Source: Phascolarctobacterium sp.
GTDB taxonomy: Bacteria; Bacillota; Negativicutes; Acidaminococcales; Acidaminococcaceae
Assembly (NCBI GenBank): GCA_020024105.1
Contig: JAHHUH010000008.1
Span: 17,706 to 81,705 of the forward strand
Direction: 5' to 3'
Length of the DNA stretch: 64,000 nt
Positions within the stretch are counted from its first letter, which is position 1. Each line of letters opens with the position of its first letter. A program made the position numbers and the translations under genes. Positions 55,386 to 64,000 of the stretch are shown one piece after another. The notes beneath the pieces were generated by a model, which was given only the letters and a program-made list of their open reading frames with translations, made no database searches and was not told the origin of the DNA.

Positions 55386-57563
55386 TTAGATATCAAAGGA
55401 TGCAGAAAGCATAACTGTTCTCGGTGCGCCAAGAGCTACGGAAGTACCTCTGGAGATCCAGTAATCCTTACCAAAGACGTTATAGCACATTGCGCGTAAG
55501 GTTACCGGAGTTTCGCCCAAATGAGTTGCGTGCTTAAACCCCAGGTCAAAGGTTACGAAAGCAGGAGCGGTAACACCATTATCGTTTACATGGGCAGAGC
55601 TGGTATAGTTTATTTTAGCCAAAGCATTATTTTGGGTATCTACGGCATATTCTACAGCAAAGGTTGCATTCCAGTGCGGAGTACCGGTGGTGTAGCGGCC
55701 TTCTTTAGCTTCATTGCCGGCAGCCAGTTTTTCACGTTTACCATTTAAGTACATGAAGCCACCCATCAGGTTAACCTTTTCAGAAACCTTACCAGTAAGG
55801 TAATATTCAAAGCCCTTGAAGCGGTTTTCACCCTCTTGGGTGTAAAAATAGCCTTCCTCCTTGCTGCCGTCAGCGTTGATGAGGGAGCCTTTTTCCTTGA
55901 TATAGCTTGCCTGGTTCATATCAAAAACAGCAAAGCTGTGCAGAACGTTAGCATTTTCGTATTTCACACCGATTTCGTATTGATGGTTTTTAATAGGTTC
56001 CAGAATTTCTTTGGCATTCAGGTAATCGCCACCAACCTCTACGGGTCTAGTAAAGGATTCAGCATAGCTGGTGTAAATGGAAAGGTTATCTTCCGGAGCA
56101 TAAGCTACTGCAAAGGACGGATTCAGGCAGTCCTTGCTATATTTGTGACCGGAGGAGGAAATCTTTTCAGTATCCTTGTACTGTAAAGCACCGTAAACAG
56201 AAGCTTTACCAAATTCAGCACGGTCAGCCAAAGTCATAGCATAGGCATTTTCTTCACCAAAGCCGACACTGGAAAGATGACCTGCATAAATGGGTTCACC
56301 AGTTATTTCAATACCATCCCACAGGTTGCCTTCAAAATGAGCACCGGCACTATTATTTTTGGAGCCGGTATTAACTGCCTTGCTCTTATATTTGAAGTAG
56401 TCAACAGCAAAGGACAGGGTATTTTTCAGGTTATCGCTTTCGTATGTGTTCATAATGCCCATCTGACCATAGAAGCTCTTGCTTTCGGATTTATAATCAC
56501 GGAAGGCACCGGAAAGCACACCATCATCACCTAAGTTTAAGGAACCGGTATGGGGATCAAGCTTATGTTCTGTATAGTAGCCGTAGCCTAAGTTAGCAAA
56601 AGCATCCCAGGAATCGCTCAATTTCTGGTTATGGTTGATAGTCATCAGATAACCATGATTTTCTTTAATCTGGTCTTCAAAGCTCAAATTTTTAGAACCA
56701 TCAACAGCGTCTACCAGATGACCTTGGGTAATGCTGTTGGCTCTTAACCAACGTTGACCACCTTGGATTTCTCAGTCGAAATAACCGCCAAAGATATTAG
56801 TGGTAGCATGGTCGCCCTTACGGTCAATGTTCACATAAATGCTCTTATCCTTAACATTAGCGTCATCGATGGATAATTCGCCATCCTCATGATGTGCGTT
56901 AACACGTACACCCCATTCACCATCACCAAAGCGATGACCTAAGTCAATATCTTCAGTTAAGGTATCATGGCCGGAGAATTTTTGAGTATAGCGAATCAAA
57001 TCTGCTGCACCAGCTTTTTTGGTAGTTGCATTAAGCAGACCTGCGGGAGCGTCAGTGCCATTGGTACCATTGTTGGAGAAGGAAGCACCGTTTAAAACAG
57101 TGTTCGGACCGGAGATGATATCAACACTTTCCAGGGTATAAGCAGGAATACTTCTAGTTTGGTTGAACAGGTTAGGAATGCCATTTAAATAATAATGAGC
57201 AGCGTTCATGTTTACGCCACGCATGCTAAAGTCAGTGTACATGGGAGAGGGGCTGCCTACGCGGATGGACGGGTTGCTGGAAAGCACACCATTCAAGGGT
57301 TGGTTAGGATCAGCAAAGTTCTCGATAGTATTTTGAGAATAATTTCTTTGGGTAAAGGGTACCTCAATAACAGGAATATCACCTAAGATACCTACCCTAT
57401 TGCTAGCTACCATCATGCCGCCAGGAAGTAAATCCTTTTGGCCTTCAACAACAACTTCATCCATGTTATGCTTCATGGTTTCTGCATTAACATCGGCTTC
57501 AAAGCCTAAGCTGGTACATGCACAGAGCACTGCCATAGCCAATGCGCCTTTTTTCTTCATCAT
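55386..57563 (-). pseudogene. TonB-dependent receptor 2, interrupted by an in-frame TGA
   Basis: Two open frames in the same phase are separated by one TGA (56772-56774). The first part has a signal peptide (LCACTSLGFEADVNA), plug motifs (SNPSIRVG, FSMRGVNMNAAHYYLNGIPN). Reading through the stop gives GYFD-stop-EIQGGQRW, matching GYRKHNVKGGMRW in receptor 1, so the stop replaces an ordinary residue. The barrel then runs to YNVFGKDYWISRG and a terminal FDI. Start at 57563 (GAGGTG upstream). It is otherwise intact, so this is a young nonsense mutation or a sequencing error. Confidence 0.85.
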
Positions 57564-57670
57564 AGAAAACACCTCTAAAATATATTTTTTTATTCCCCAC
57601 ACTTCTTTCCTAGTTATGAGCGCGGTGGAAGCTAAAAGCTGCTACAGATGGTATCATCGGATGTTAGTGT

Positions 57671-57708
57671 AAAAAAACACCCTTCCTGCCAAAATAGGCA
57701 GAAGGGTG
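57671..57708 (-). terminator. Riboswitch 2 expression-platform terminator
   Basis: CACCCTTCTGCC / GGCAGGAAGGGTG stem followed by seven T, between the aptamer and the receptor gene: the typical OFF-state terminator. Confidence 0.9.
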
Positions 57709-57733
57709 CACCAAAGCAAATTTCTACACTTTC

Positions 57734-57912
57734 CTGTCCATCGCAGTTAGCATGTAATAAAAAATTAAGCAGTTCTTCTGGCTCTGCGTCATCGCTTGCT
57801 CCGTCTTCCCGGCTTCCCAGTGACATAGTGGAGTCTGCTCAGCATTACAGCGGCGGGACCGCATCGGCTTTTACCGATTTATCTTTTAAGCAGTTTTACC
57901 TGCACTTAATTT
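57734..57912 (-). promoter_or_regulatory. Cobalamin riboswitch 2
   Basis: AAATCGGTAAAAGCCGATGC, GGTCCCGCCGCTGTAA, GTCACTGGGAAGCCGGGAAG and GAGCCAGAAGAACTGC are present on the minus strand. P1 is formed by 57900-57912 and 57761-57772 with a 2-nt bulge. AACTGCGATGGACAG follows (57734-57748). The usual GGTGTAAAT box is changed to GGTAAAAGC with the pairing kept. Confidence 0.92.
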
Positions 57913-58211
57913 TATTTATTTGATTTTTCTTTTACACATAAGCTATCTTATTACAGTGTGATTGTAACAAGTTTAACAAAAACTGTCAAGCTATTCTATT
58001 GCTAATAATTTTAAAGAAGATATTATCTGCTCTAAAAATTGTTTTAACTTAATGAGAGCTAAGTGCGTACTTTTCTCTTTTTCCTATAGCTATAGGTTAA
58101 ATAGCATGGATTAATTTTAATTATTAGATAAAAACGATTATCTTTGATAGGTATTTAAACAGCAGTTACCTCTAAAATGACTATTTAAGTTTAATGCATG
58201 GCGACATAAGT
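57913..58211. other. AT-rich gap holding the riboswitch 2 promoter
   Basis: Apart from the promoter at 57961-57989 no gene, repeat or known RNA was recognised. The ATPase expected after the permeases is absent. Confidence 0.5.
57961..57989 (-). promoter_or_regulatory. Promoter of riboswitch 2 / receptor 2
   Basis: Consensus TTGACA (57984-57989), 17 nt, TACAAT (57961-57966); transcription would start about 40 nt before the aptamer. Confidence 0.8.
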
Positions 58212-59208
58212 TCATATACCGGGCAGCTCCTTGCGCAGCTGGATATTTTTATAGCCCTCCTGGATGATGATTTTACCAAGCGTATCAGAAACAAGTAACA
58301 GAACTGCACCTAAGAGCCCGGTAAAGGGTAAATAAAAGCGGTGGTTATTACCTATGATAAAGCGGGCCATATGGGGCGCAATTAATCCGACAAAGCCGAT
58401 AATACCGGTAAAGCTGATAATCGTGGAGGTCATCAAGACCGTAAGCAGACCGGCAATGGTCCTAATTTTTTCTGGATTGATACCCAGGCTCCGCAGCATC
58501 TCATCATTATTAGTAGCTATGGCATTGAGGGGCAGACAATAAAGCATCATAAGCAACCCACCTAGGAAAACGATTATCATGGTCAAGCCCACCCCTTCCC
58601 AATTAGCACGATTAAAGGAGCCGAAGGTCCATTGGACCACCGCTTCCAGATTGTGCTCCTTGGCAAAAATTCAATGGTTGCCGTCATCGCACTAAATAAA
58701 TAGTTAAGGGCAATACCGACTAGGATTAAAGAGTTGGGAGTAATCCCTATCTTTTTTGAAACACCATATACAATCAGGCCATAAAAGCACTGGAGATAAT
58801 ACCCAGCTCACTACGAAAGAAGAATCCTTGACCAAATACAATGCAGACAGAAGCACCTAGGGCTGCTGCCGAGGAAATACCCAAAGTAAAGGGACTAACC
58901 AGATAGTTACGGGTAATGGACTGCATCGCAGCACCGGAAAGGGCTAGACCGATACCTGCAAGAATAGCCAGCAGAATCCTTGGCATGCGCAGCAGGAGAA
59001 TAATCTTATTAACGTCTACATGCTCCCCCTCGTTGAGAGTACTGGCAAAATATTTCTCTATGGCAATAAAGATCTACTCCCACCCCACTCCTTCCATACC
59101 GATGGTAGTGAAGGAGTAGCCTAAAATAAGCGTAAACAGCAGTAAGGTTATAATATAAAGATATTTACGTTTTTGCTGCTGTCGGTAATATACCTGTAAA
59201 TATTCCAT
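58212..59208 (-). pseudogene. FecCD-type ABC permease, multiply broken
   Basis: The ATG at 59208 has AAGGAGG upstream. The frame is hit by a TAG at codon 45 (59074-59076), by a frame change near 58778-58782 (after SSAFM, resuming as GLIVYGVSKKIGITPNS) and by another near 58664-58672 (after ATIEF). Remaining parts are clear: RMPRILLAILAGIGLALSG, YLVSPFTLGISSAA and LIAPHMARFIIG. The C-terminus stops at RKELPGI, where the family normally continues by ~20 residues. Confidence 0.85.
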
Positions 59209-59282
59209 CCACCAAGCCTCCTTAGGACTAACTATTTTTCACGCTTGCACTATTATTCAGAGTAACTAAAGCAAGCTCCAGC

Positions 59283-60332
59283 CTAGTCAGTAGCACCGAA
59301 GCTGTAGGAATGCTTTAGCATCAAATACAAAAAGAAAGGCGCTCCCACCATGGAAATCAGCATACCAATGGGCAGCTCGGAGTTTGGCATAACGACGCGA
59401 CAGAGAGTATCTGCCCAAAGCATGAAGATTGCGCCGAATAGAGCGGATGTAGGAATCAAGGCCTTATGATCCGTACCCAACAGCATGCGCATAATATGAG
59501 GAATGATTAATCCTACAAAGCCAATCATTCCGGCAGCATATACGGCAAAGCCTACGATGATGGAACTGACGATTAAATACCTTTGTTTGTATCCATTAAT
59601 ATTATAGCCCAGGGTAATGGCGGATTCATCCCCTAAAAGCATCAGGTTGAGAATACGGGCCTGGGACCAGAAAAAAGCTATGCAGATGCATATTAAAGGA
59701 AAAATCAAAGCAATAGTACTCCATTTGGCCCCGGCCATACTACCCATCATCCAATATGTAATGGAATGCATACCCTCCACATTACTGGAGGTATAAATAA
59801 TAAAGTTGGAAAAGGCAGAGCAAATAGCACTAAGGACCAGACCGGAAAGAAGTAGCTTAATGGAGGTAGCCTGTCCCCCAATATTAGCAACTAGGAGTAC
59901 CAACATGGATACGGTAAAGGCACCTAAAAAAGCAGCAATACCAATGAAATTCTCTCCTAAAGTCACCCCTACACCCAAAAGAATGGCTGATGTAGAACCC
60001 AGGGAAGCACCGGAGGAAACGCCTAAAATATAGGGGTCTGCCAAGGGATTCTTCACAATGGCCTGCATGATAATACCGGAAATAGCTAAGCCTGCGCCAA
60101 TACAGATGGCCAGCACAATACGGGGCAGACGTAAAATCCACACAATATCGTGAACCGGATCTACGGTACCGTAAATAAAGGCCTCTTCCATAAAGAACTC
60201 ATTGACTACAGTCTTGATAATCACCCAGGGAGACAGGTCCGCTGCTCCCACTAATAGGGCCATAACGCTGGACGCCAAAAGAACCACCAGCAGTAGCCCG
60301 ATAATAATTTGTAATTTTATTCTTTTGAACAT
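59283..60332 (-). CDS. FecCD/BtuC-type ABC permease
   Basis: 349 residues from MFKRIKLQ, about ten helices. WILRLPRIVLAICIGAGLAISG, NPLADPYILGVSSGASLGS, GLIIPHIMRMLLG and the ending SELPIGMLISMVGAPFFLYL are classic for iron-chelate/cobalamin permeases. The start lies 13 nt after the binding-protein gene; its ribosome-binding site is weak, so an upstream start at 60359 is possible. The reading frame is intact, unlike its neighbour. Confidence 0.9.
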   Translation of the reverse strand: MFKRIKLQIIIGLLLVVLLASSVMALLVGAADLSPWVIIKTVVNEFFMEEAFIYGTVDPVHDIVWILRLPRIVLAICIGAGLAISGIIMQAIVKNPLADPYILGVSSGASLGSTSAILLGVGVTLGENFIGIAAFLGAFTVSMLVLLVANIGGQATSIKLLLSGLVLSAICSAFSNFIIYTSSNVEGMHSITYWMMGSMAGAKWSTIALIFPLICICIAFFWSQARILNLMLLGDESAITLGYNINGYKQRYLIVSSIIVGFAVYAAGMIGFVGLIIPHIMRMLLGTDHKALIPTSALFGAIFMLWADTLCRVVMPNSELPIGMLISMVGAPFFLYLMLKHSYSFGATD

Positions 60333-60345
60333 CTTTTCACACTTT

Positions 60346-61371
60346 CTATTGACTAGCACTGTACAAATCCGGATACATCCCCTCAGCTACACGGCGAATG
60401 CCTTCATCCAGACGGGTTGCACTATAGTTAACGGCATATAGGGGTAGTACATACACACGATGCTGCTTAACTGCCTTCATGCTTTGTAGGGCACGGTCGT
60501 CTAGAACCTTAGTGGCCAAGTTACCTAAATTATGGTATTCCCATTCTGTACCCACTACGAAAATAATCTCCGGATCCAGCTCAATTAAATGTTCTGCCCC
60601 GATGAAGGTATCTGTAGGCAAGCGTAGCTGACCATTCAGGGTAGTGACAATATCTGCTTGTAGAGAATTGGCACCCCAATTTTTAATCTTACTGCCCATG
60701 AACTGTATAATCATTACTTGGGGCTTGCGCTCCGGGTCTACCTTTTCTAGTACATAGTCAATCTCCCGCTGGATATTACCTATAACCTGCTCAGCTCTAG
60801 ATTCCACATGGAAAATTTTACCTAAATCACGAATGAATCTATATTCTTCAGCAATGGTCCTATATGGTACCAAATGGCTGGGCATTTCACTTACATAGGT
60901 ATTGACATGGCGTTCATGCCAAAAATCTGTACGACCAAGACCTCTTTTACTAAAGGCAGAAGACCAGCAGGTAATGATAAAGTCTGGGTCCATAGTCAGC
61001 GCAGTTTCACATTTAAAAAGCCTAAAATCTCTATAGGGAATTTTACGATAGGCCTCCCTGTATTCAGACTTCAAATAGACCTCGTCTGGTAAGCCCAGGG
61101 CAGCAACAATTTTATCTTCTAGCCCTAAGGCTAGCATGGTTTCAATAGAGCTTTGCCAAACAGCAATAACTCTTTGAGGTTCCTGATAAAAGGTTTCCTC
61201 ATAGGGCTGTGAGTTGGAATTGTAGGTCATGACAATTACAGGATAATGGCCGGTATTTTCATTTACACGGCCAGCCTGACCTGTATAAGGTTCTTGTTCA
61301 AAGGTTATGAGGCAGAACAAACCTAAAATAATCACCACTATTACTAAAAATCCCACTGTATTTTTCTTCAT
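60346..61371 (-). CDS. FecB/BtuF-type ABC solute-binding protein
   Basis: 341 residues from MKKNTVGFLV, with an N-terminal hydrophobic helix (signal or membrane anchor; no lipobox Cys). The periplasmic-binding fold is seen in PQRVIAVWQSSIETMLALGLEDKIVAA, quoted as PQRVIAVWQSSIETMLALG, then LTMDPDFIITC, HLIELDPEIIFVV and QHRVYVLPL. It collects an iron-chelate or corrinoid in the periplasm for the FecCD permease. Co-transcription with receptor 3 is interrupted by the hairpin at 61390-61420. Confidence 0.87.
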   Translation of the reverse strand: MKKNTVGFLVIVVIILGLFCLITFEQEPYTGQAGRVNENTGHYPVIVMTYNSNSQPYEETFYQEPQRVIAVWQSSIETMLALGLEDKIVAALGLPDEVYLKSEYREAYRKIPYRDFRLFKCETALTMDPDFIITCWSSAFSKRGLGRTDFWHERHVNTYVSEMPSHLVPYRTIAEEYRFIRDLGKIFHVESRAEQVIGNIQREIDYVLEKVDPERKPQVMIIQFMGSKIKNWGANSLQADIVTTLNGQLRLPTDTFIGAEHLIELDPEIIFVVGTEWEYHNLGNLATKVLDDRALQSMKAVKQHRVYVLPLYAVNYSATRLDEGIRRVAEGMYPDLYSASQ

Positions 61372-61389
61372 ATAATACCTATTATAGTA

Positions 61390-61420
61390 AAATGTGACCT
61401 GCATAATACAGGTCACATTT
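61390..61420 (-). terminator. Hairpin between receptor 3 and the binding-protein gene
   Basis: A perfect 12-bp stem AAATGTGACCTG / CAGGTCACATTT with a 7-nt loop; TTTTA on the minus side. It probably lowers, rather than stops, expression of the ABC genes. Confidence 0.75.
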
Positions 61421-61443
61421 ACATCATAAAAACAATTTATAAA

Positions 61444-63612
61444 TTATAATTCAAACTCTGCAGAAAGCATGAAAGTTCTGGGGTTGGAAAGGATCAGGTT
61501 ATCACCGCCAGCCAAAGGTTCCCAATATGCTTTATCAAAAGCATTGTAGAGCATTGCATTAAAGGTAACCGGAGTATTATTAATTTGGGTTCTGTATTTA
61601 GCACCCAGGTCTACAGTGAAGTAGGAGGGCAATTTATACATTTCGTTTTTAATGGTGAAGCTACCGCTGTAAATACCTCGAACAATTAAGGACCAGTCTT
61701 CATCCGGGCTATATTCTAAAGCAGTTACACCACTCCAACGAGGAATGCCGTTCTTTCTAATGCCATCATATTTGCCACCAGTGGACTTATCAGTCTCAGA
61801 TTTGGTATAGAGTACACCACCCATAACATTCCATTTTTCGCTCAGTTTGCCAAAGACTGAAAGGTCAAAGCCCTTATAGTCCACTTCACCATCAGTAGTT
61901 TTTTGGTAAAGGTTTTCCTTGCCTGCTACAGGAATGTCCATAGTATTTTCTTTAACAGTATCAAAAAAGGCTAGGCTAATTGCCAGATTGTTGGTTACAT
62001 ATTTCACACCTATTTCGTCCTGTTTAGTCTTTGTCGGATTCAGGATATCGCCATCGTTAACATATTTGGATCCAGAAACCCTAGATCCCTTGCCGAAGCT
62101 TTCAGAGTGGCTAGCATATACGGACAGATTATCATTGGGCTTATAAACCAAAGCGTACAACGGGCTAATGTCGTCAGATTTAGTTATGGTTTTGCCAATG
62201 TTAGCAGTCTTATCAGCATTACGCTTATAAGAGGTAATATCCGCTTTTTGTTTAATCAAGCCAGCCATAATATCGAATTTACCTACCTTCATGGTATCCA
62301 CAAATTTGTAGCTAGTATATTCGGATTTAGAGGAAATAAAGGGAGATACACCGGGAAATTTAGGAATAGAGTTAGGCTCGGAGGTAATACCATCCTGCAA
62401 ATTACCTTCGATTTTCTCATCCAGCATGTATCTTACAGAGTTATAGCTCTTGCCCCAAAATTTATCAGCAGCTAAAACTAGGTTATGCTCTACCTCACCA
62501 GTTTGTACCTTGCCCTTAGTACCGATTTGCAAGGAGCGGTTATCTGCCTTGAAGGGATAGAGCGCGATGAAGTCGTCAAAGCTACCGTCCTTATGGATGG
62601 TATAGCGCCAATCACTATTGGAATTATTATAAACATCATAGCGACCATAGCCAGCGTTCACAAAGGCTGACCAATCCTCACTGATTTTTTGTTCGTGATT
62701 TAGAGTCATAATCCATTTATCGGCTTGCCATTTCATAGCATCAAAGCCATAATTTTTGTGGATATCTGGAGCCTTGGGAGTAAATCCCAGGTTGGAGTCA
62801 AAGGTGAACCATCGTAAGCTGTTCTTCACAGTATCGTCAACATAGCCCATGAGGATATTTGTATTGCTCTTAGCATCCTTATAGTCCACATTAATGAAAA
62901 TGTTCTTTTGTTCCTTTTCCTCATCAGGTATAGCCGTTTCACCAGATTTATTGAGAGCATTAATGCGTATGCCCCATTTCTTGGAATCGCCAAAGCGATG
63001 GCTCATATCGATAGTTTCGGTCATAGCGCCCCTACCGGAGAAGGTTACGCCCACCTTGGCCAAATCGTTTTCAGGAGCCTTAGCGGATACCATATTAACA
63101 AAGCCGCCTGCAGATTCGGAAGAGGTGGCAACATTGGTGGTCATAGCCGGACCAGCAGTTACATCTACACGACCGACATAGTTAATGGGAGTAGATCCTT
63201 GAGCAAAAAGTCCGGGAATACCATTCAAATAAATTTGGTAGCCATTGAGGTTCATACCACGAATGGAAAAATCGTCATAGAAGTTGGTACCGGTGCTTCT
63301 AACAGAGGGGTTGTTAGCTAAAACACTGGTCAGAGGCTGAGTAGGGTCGCTGAAGGCCTTAATGGTCTTTTCGGTAAAGGAGACTACAGTAAAGGGAGTG
63401 TCCTGGACACTTTGTACACCCATTACACCATTGCTGTAGGCATCATTAATATTACCACCAGCCATGGGCTGGGGAGTTCTAGCGCCTTCAATAATAACTT
63501 CATTCATATCGTGTTTCATTGCTGCTTCTGCACTTACGTTAGCAACATAACTGACGCTGGCAACGGCACAGAGCAGACCTGCTGCCATTACTTTTTTCTT
63601 ACTATTATCCAT
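61444..63612 (-). CDS. TonB-dependent receptor 3 (cobalamin-riboswitch controlled)
   Basis: 722 residues. Signal peptide ends near VSA (LLCAVASVSYVANVSA), sharing its core with receptor 1; plug motifs FTEKTIKAFSDP, NNPSVRSTG, FSIRGMNLNGYQIYLNGIPG; barrel end YNAFDKAYWEPL and terminal FEL. GAGGTG stands 8 nt before the ATG. It heads the group with FecB- and FecCD-like genes, so it is the best candidate for a complete corrinoid route from the outer membrane inwards. Confidence 0.9.
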   Translation of the reverse strand: MDNSKKKVMAAGLLCAVASVSYVANVSAEAAMKHDMNEVIIEGARTPQPMAGGNINDAYSNGVMGVQSVQDTPFTVVSFTEKTIKAFSDPTQPLTSVLANNPSVRSTGTNFYDDFSIRGMNLNGYQIYLNGIPGLFAQGSTPINYVGRVDVTAGPAMTTNVATSSESAGGFVNMVSAKAPENDLAKVGVTFSGRGAMTETIDMSHRFGDSKKWGIRINALNKSGETAIPDEEKEQKNIFINVDYKDAKSNTNILMGYVDDTVKNSLRWFTFDSNLGFTPKAPDIHKNYGFDAMKWQADKWIMTLNHEQKISEDWSAFVNAGYGRYDVYNNSNSDWRYTIHKDGSFDDFIALYPFKADNRSLQIGTKGKVQTGEVEHNLVLAADKFWGKSYNSVRYMLDEKIEGNLQDGITSEPNSIPKFPGVSPFISSKSEYTSYKFVDTMKVGKFDIMAGLIKQKADITSYKRNADKTANIGKTITKSDDISPLYALVYKPNDNLSVYASHSESFGKGSRVSGSKYVNDGDILNPTKTKQDEIGVKYVTNNLAISLAFFDTVKENTMDIPVAGKENLYQKTTDGEVDYKGFDLSVFGKLSEKWNVMGGVLYTKSETDKSTGGKYDGIRKNGIPRWSGVTALEYSPDEDWSLIVRGIYSGSFTIKNEMYKLPSYFTVDLGAKYRTQINNTPVTFNAMLYNAFDKAYWEPLAGGDNLILSNPRTFMLSAEFEL

Positions 63613-63638
63613 TAGTACAACACCTCATAACTATATTT

Positions 63639-63688
63639 TTTATTTTTCTGACCGAGCGGACCGAGTTTCGCGTGTCAAAAAAAGTAAA
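63639..63688 (-). promoter_or_regulatory. Conserved leader hairpin, copy 2
   Basis: GAC-ACGCGAAACTCGG-TCCG-CTCGG-TC with a 10-bp T/A-rich stem, between the riboswitch terminator and the receptor start. It matches the element at 54824-54873. Confidence 0.45.
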
Positions 63689-63710
63689 GGCTGCCTTTAT
63701 GTATTTTATC

Positions 63711-63751
63711 CAAAAAGAAAAGCACTTTTCTGCAAATAAGCAGAAAAGTGC
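63711..63751 (-). terminator. Riboswitch 3 expression-platform terminator
   Basis: GCACTTTTCTGC / GCAGAAAAGTGC perfect 12-bp stem, then TTTTCTTTTT. Confidence 0.9.
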
Positions 63752-63773
63752 CTGTAAAACTCTACATACTTCC

Positions 63774-63956
63774 CTGTCCATCGCAGTTCATAAGTATCAA
63801 CAATCTAGGCAGGTCTTCTGGCTCAGCATCCTCGTTAACTCCGTCTTCCCAGTTTCCCAGTGACCTTATGGAGCAACTCAGCTTAACAGCAGCGGGACTG
63901 CATCGGATTTACACCGATTTCCCTTTTAAGTAAATCTCTTTACACCTAAATGATTG
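63774..63956 (-). promoter_or_regulatory. Cobalamin riboswitch 3
   Basis: AAATCGGTGTAAATCCGATGC-type box, AGTCCCGCTGCTGTTAA, GTCACTGGGAAACTGGGAAG and GAGCCAGAAGACCTGCC on the minus strand. P1 is formed by 63945-63956 with 63801-63809. AACTGCGATGGACAG follows at 63774-63788. Confidence 0.94.
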
Positions 63957-64000
63957 TATTTAATTTTTATATGTCTATTGATTATCAACAATTTACAGGC
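63957..64000. other. Partial promoter region of riboswitch 3
   Basis: Contains the 11-bp palindrome TTGATTATCAA (63978-63988) and TATAAA on the minus strand. It is too close to the window edge to define a promoter or operator. Confidence 0.35.

Noticed and set aside
56772..56774. TGA in receptor 2 as a selenocysteine codon
   Set aside because: The aligned residue in receptor 1 is His, no redox motif is near, and no bacterial SECIS-like hairpin directly follows.
1..64000. CRISPR arrays, tRNA or rRNA genes, insertion sequences
   Set aside because: No regular direct-repeat array, no cloverleaf-type sequence and no transposase reading frame were seen; xerC is housekeeping, not an integrase.

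Overview
The window reads as chromosome of an anaerobic, diderm Firmicute (Negativicutes; a relative of Acidaminococcaceae or Veillonellaceae is my inference). Firmicute traits are codY, a cmk-plsC-ispH/rpsA block, a dprA-topA-trmFO-xerC-codY block, and a hisS-aspS-6S RNA-tcdA block arranged as in Bacillus. Outer-membrane traits are three TonB-dependent receptors. HydF, HemZ and an oxygen-sensitive radical SAM NifB fit an anaerobic life. No tRNA, rRNA or CRISPR array was seen.

Region 1 (1-37.8 kb) is mostly housekeeping on the minus strand: an IspH-S1 fusion (cut by the window edge), plsC, cmk, a BaiN-type flavoprotein, rluB, scpB, scpA, trpS, a site-2-type protease, a secreted unknown, an enoyl-CoA hydratase, codY, xerC, trmFO, topA, dprA and a MurG-like glycosyltransferase. 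A short plus-strand island (nicotinate phosphoribosyltransferase, hydF, a PPOX-fold protein) follows. Then come alaS, gpsA, tcdA, 6S RNA, aspS, hisS, hemZ, an AI-2E-family permease, an MBL hydrolase, dtd, rel, recJ and a lapA-like gene.

Region 2 (38-42 kb) holds a secreted DUF3298-type protein, tctBA (tricarboxylate transporter without its binding protein) and azlCD. Next is a decayed mcrBC restriction locus (42.2-43.9 kb).

Region 3 (43.9-64 kb) is the accessory part and the most interesting. One compact operon, read right to left, encodes a complete NikABCDE/Dpp-type ABC importer followed by two nitrogenase-component-1-like subunits and a short NifB, with no NifH in the window. Upstream stand three modules of cobalamin riboswitch plus TonB-dependent receptor. 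The outermost module continues into a FecB-type binding protein and FecCD permeases. One receptor carries an in-frame stop. One permease is broken, and no ATPase follows. The likely picture is outer-membrane capture of a corrinoid, cobalt or other metal chelate, import across the inner membrane, and a nitrogenase-like reductase whose substrate cannot be told from sequence alone. All functional statements rest on motif recognition by eye; no database search was run.
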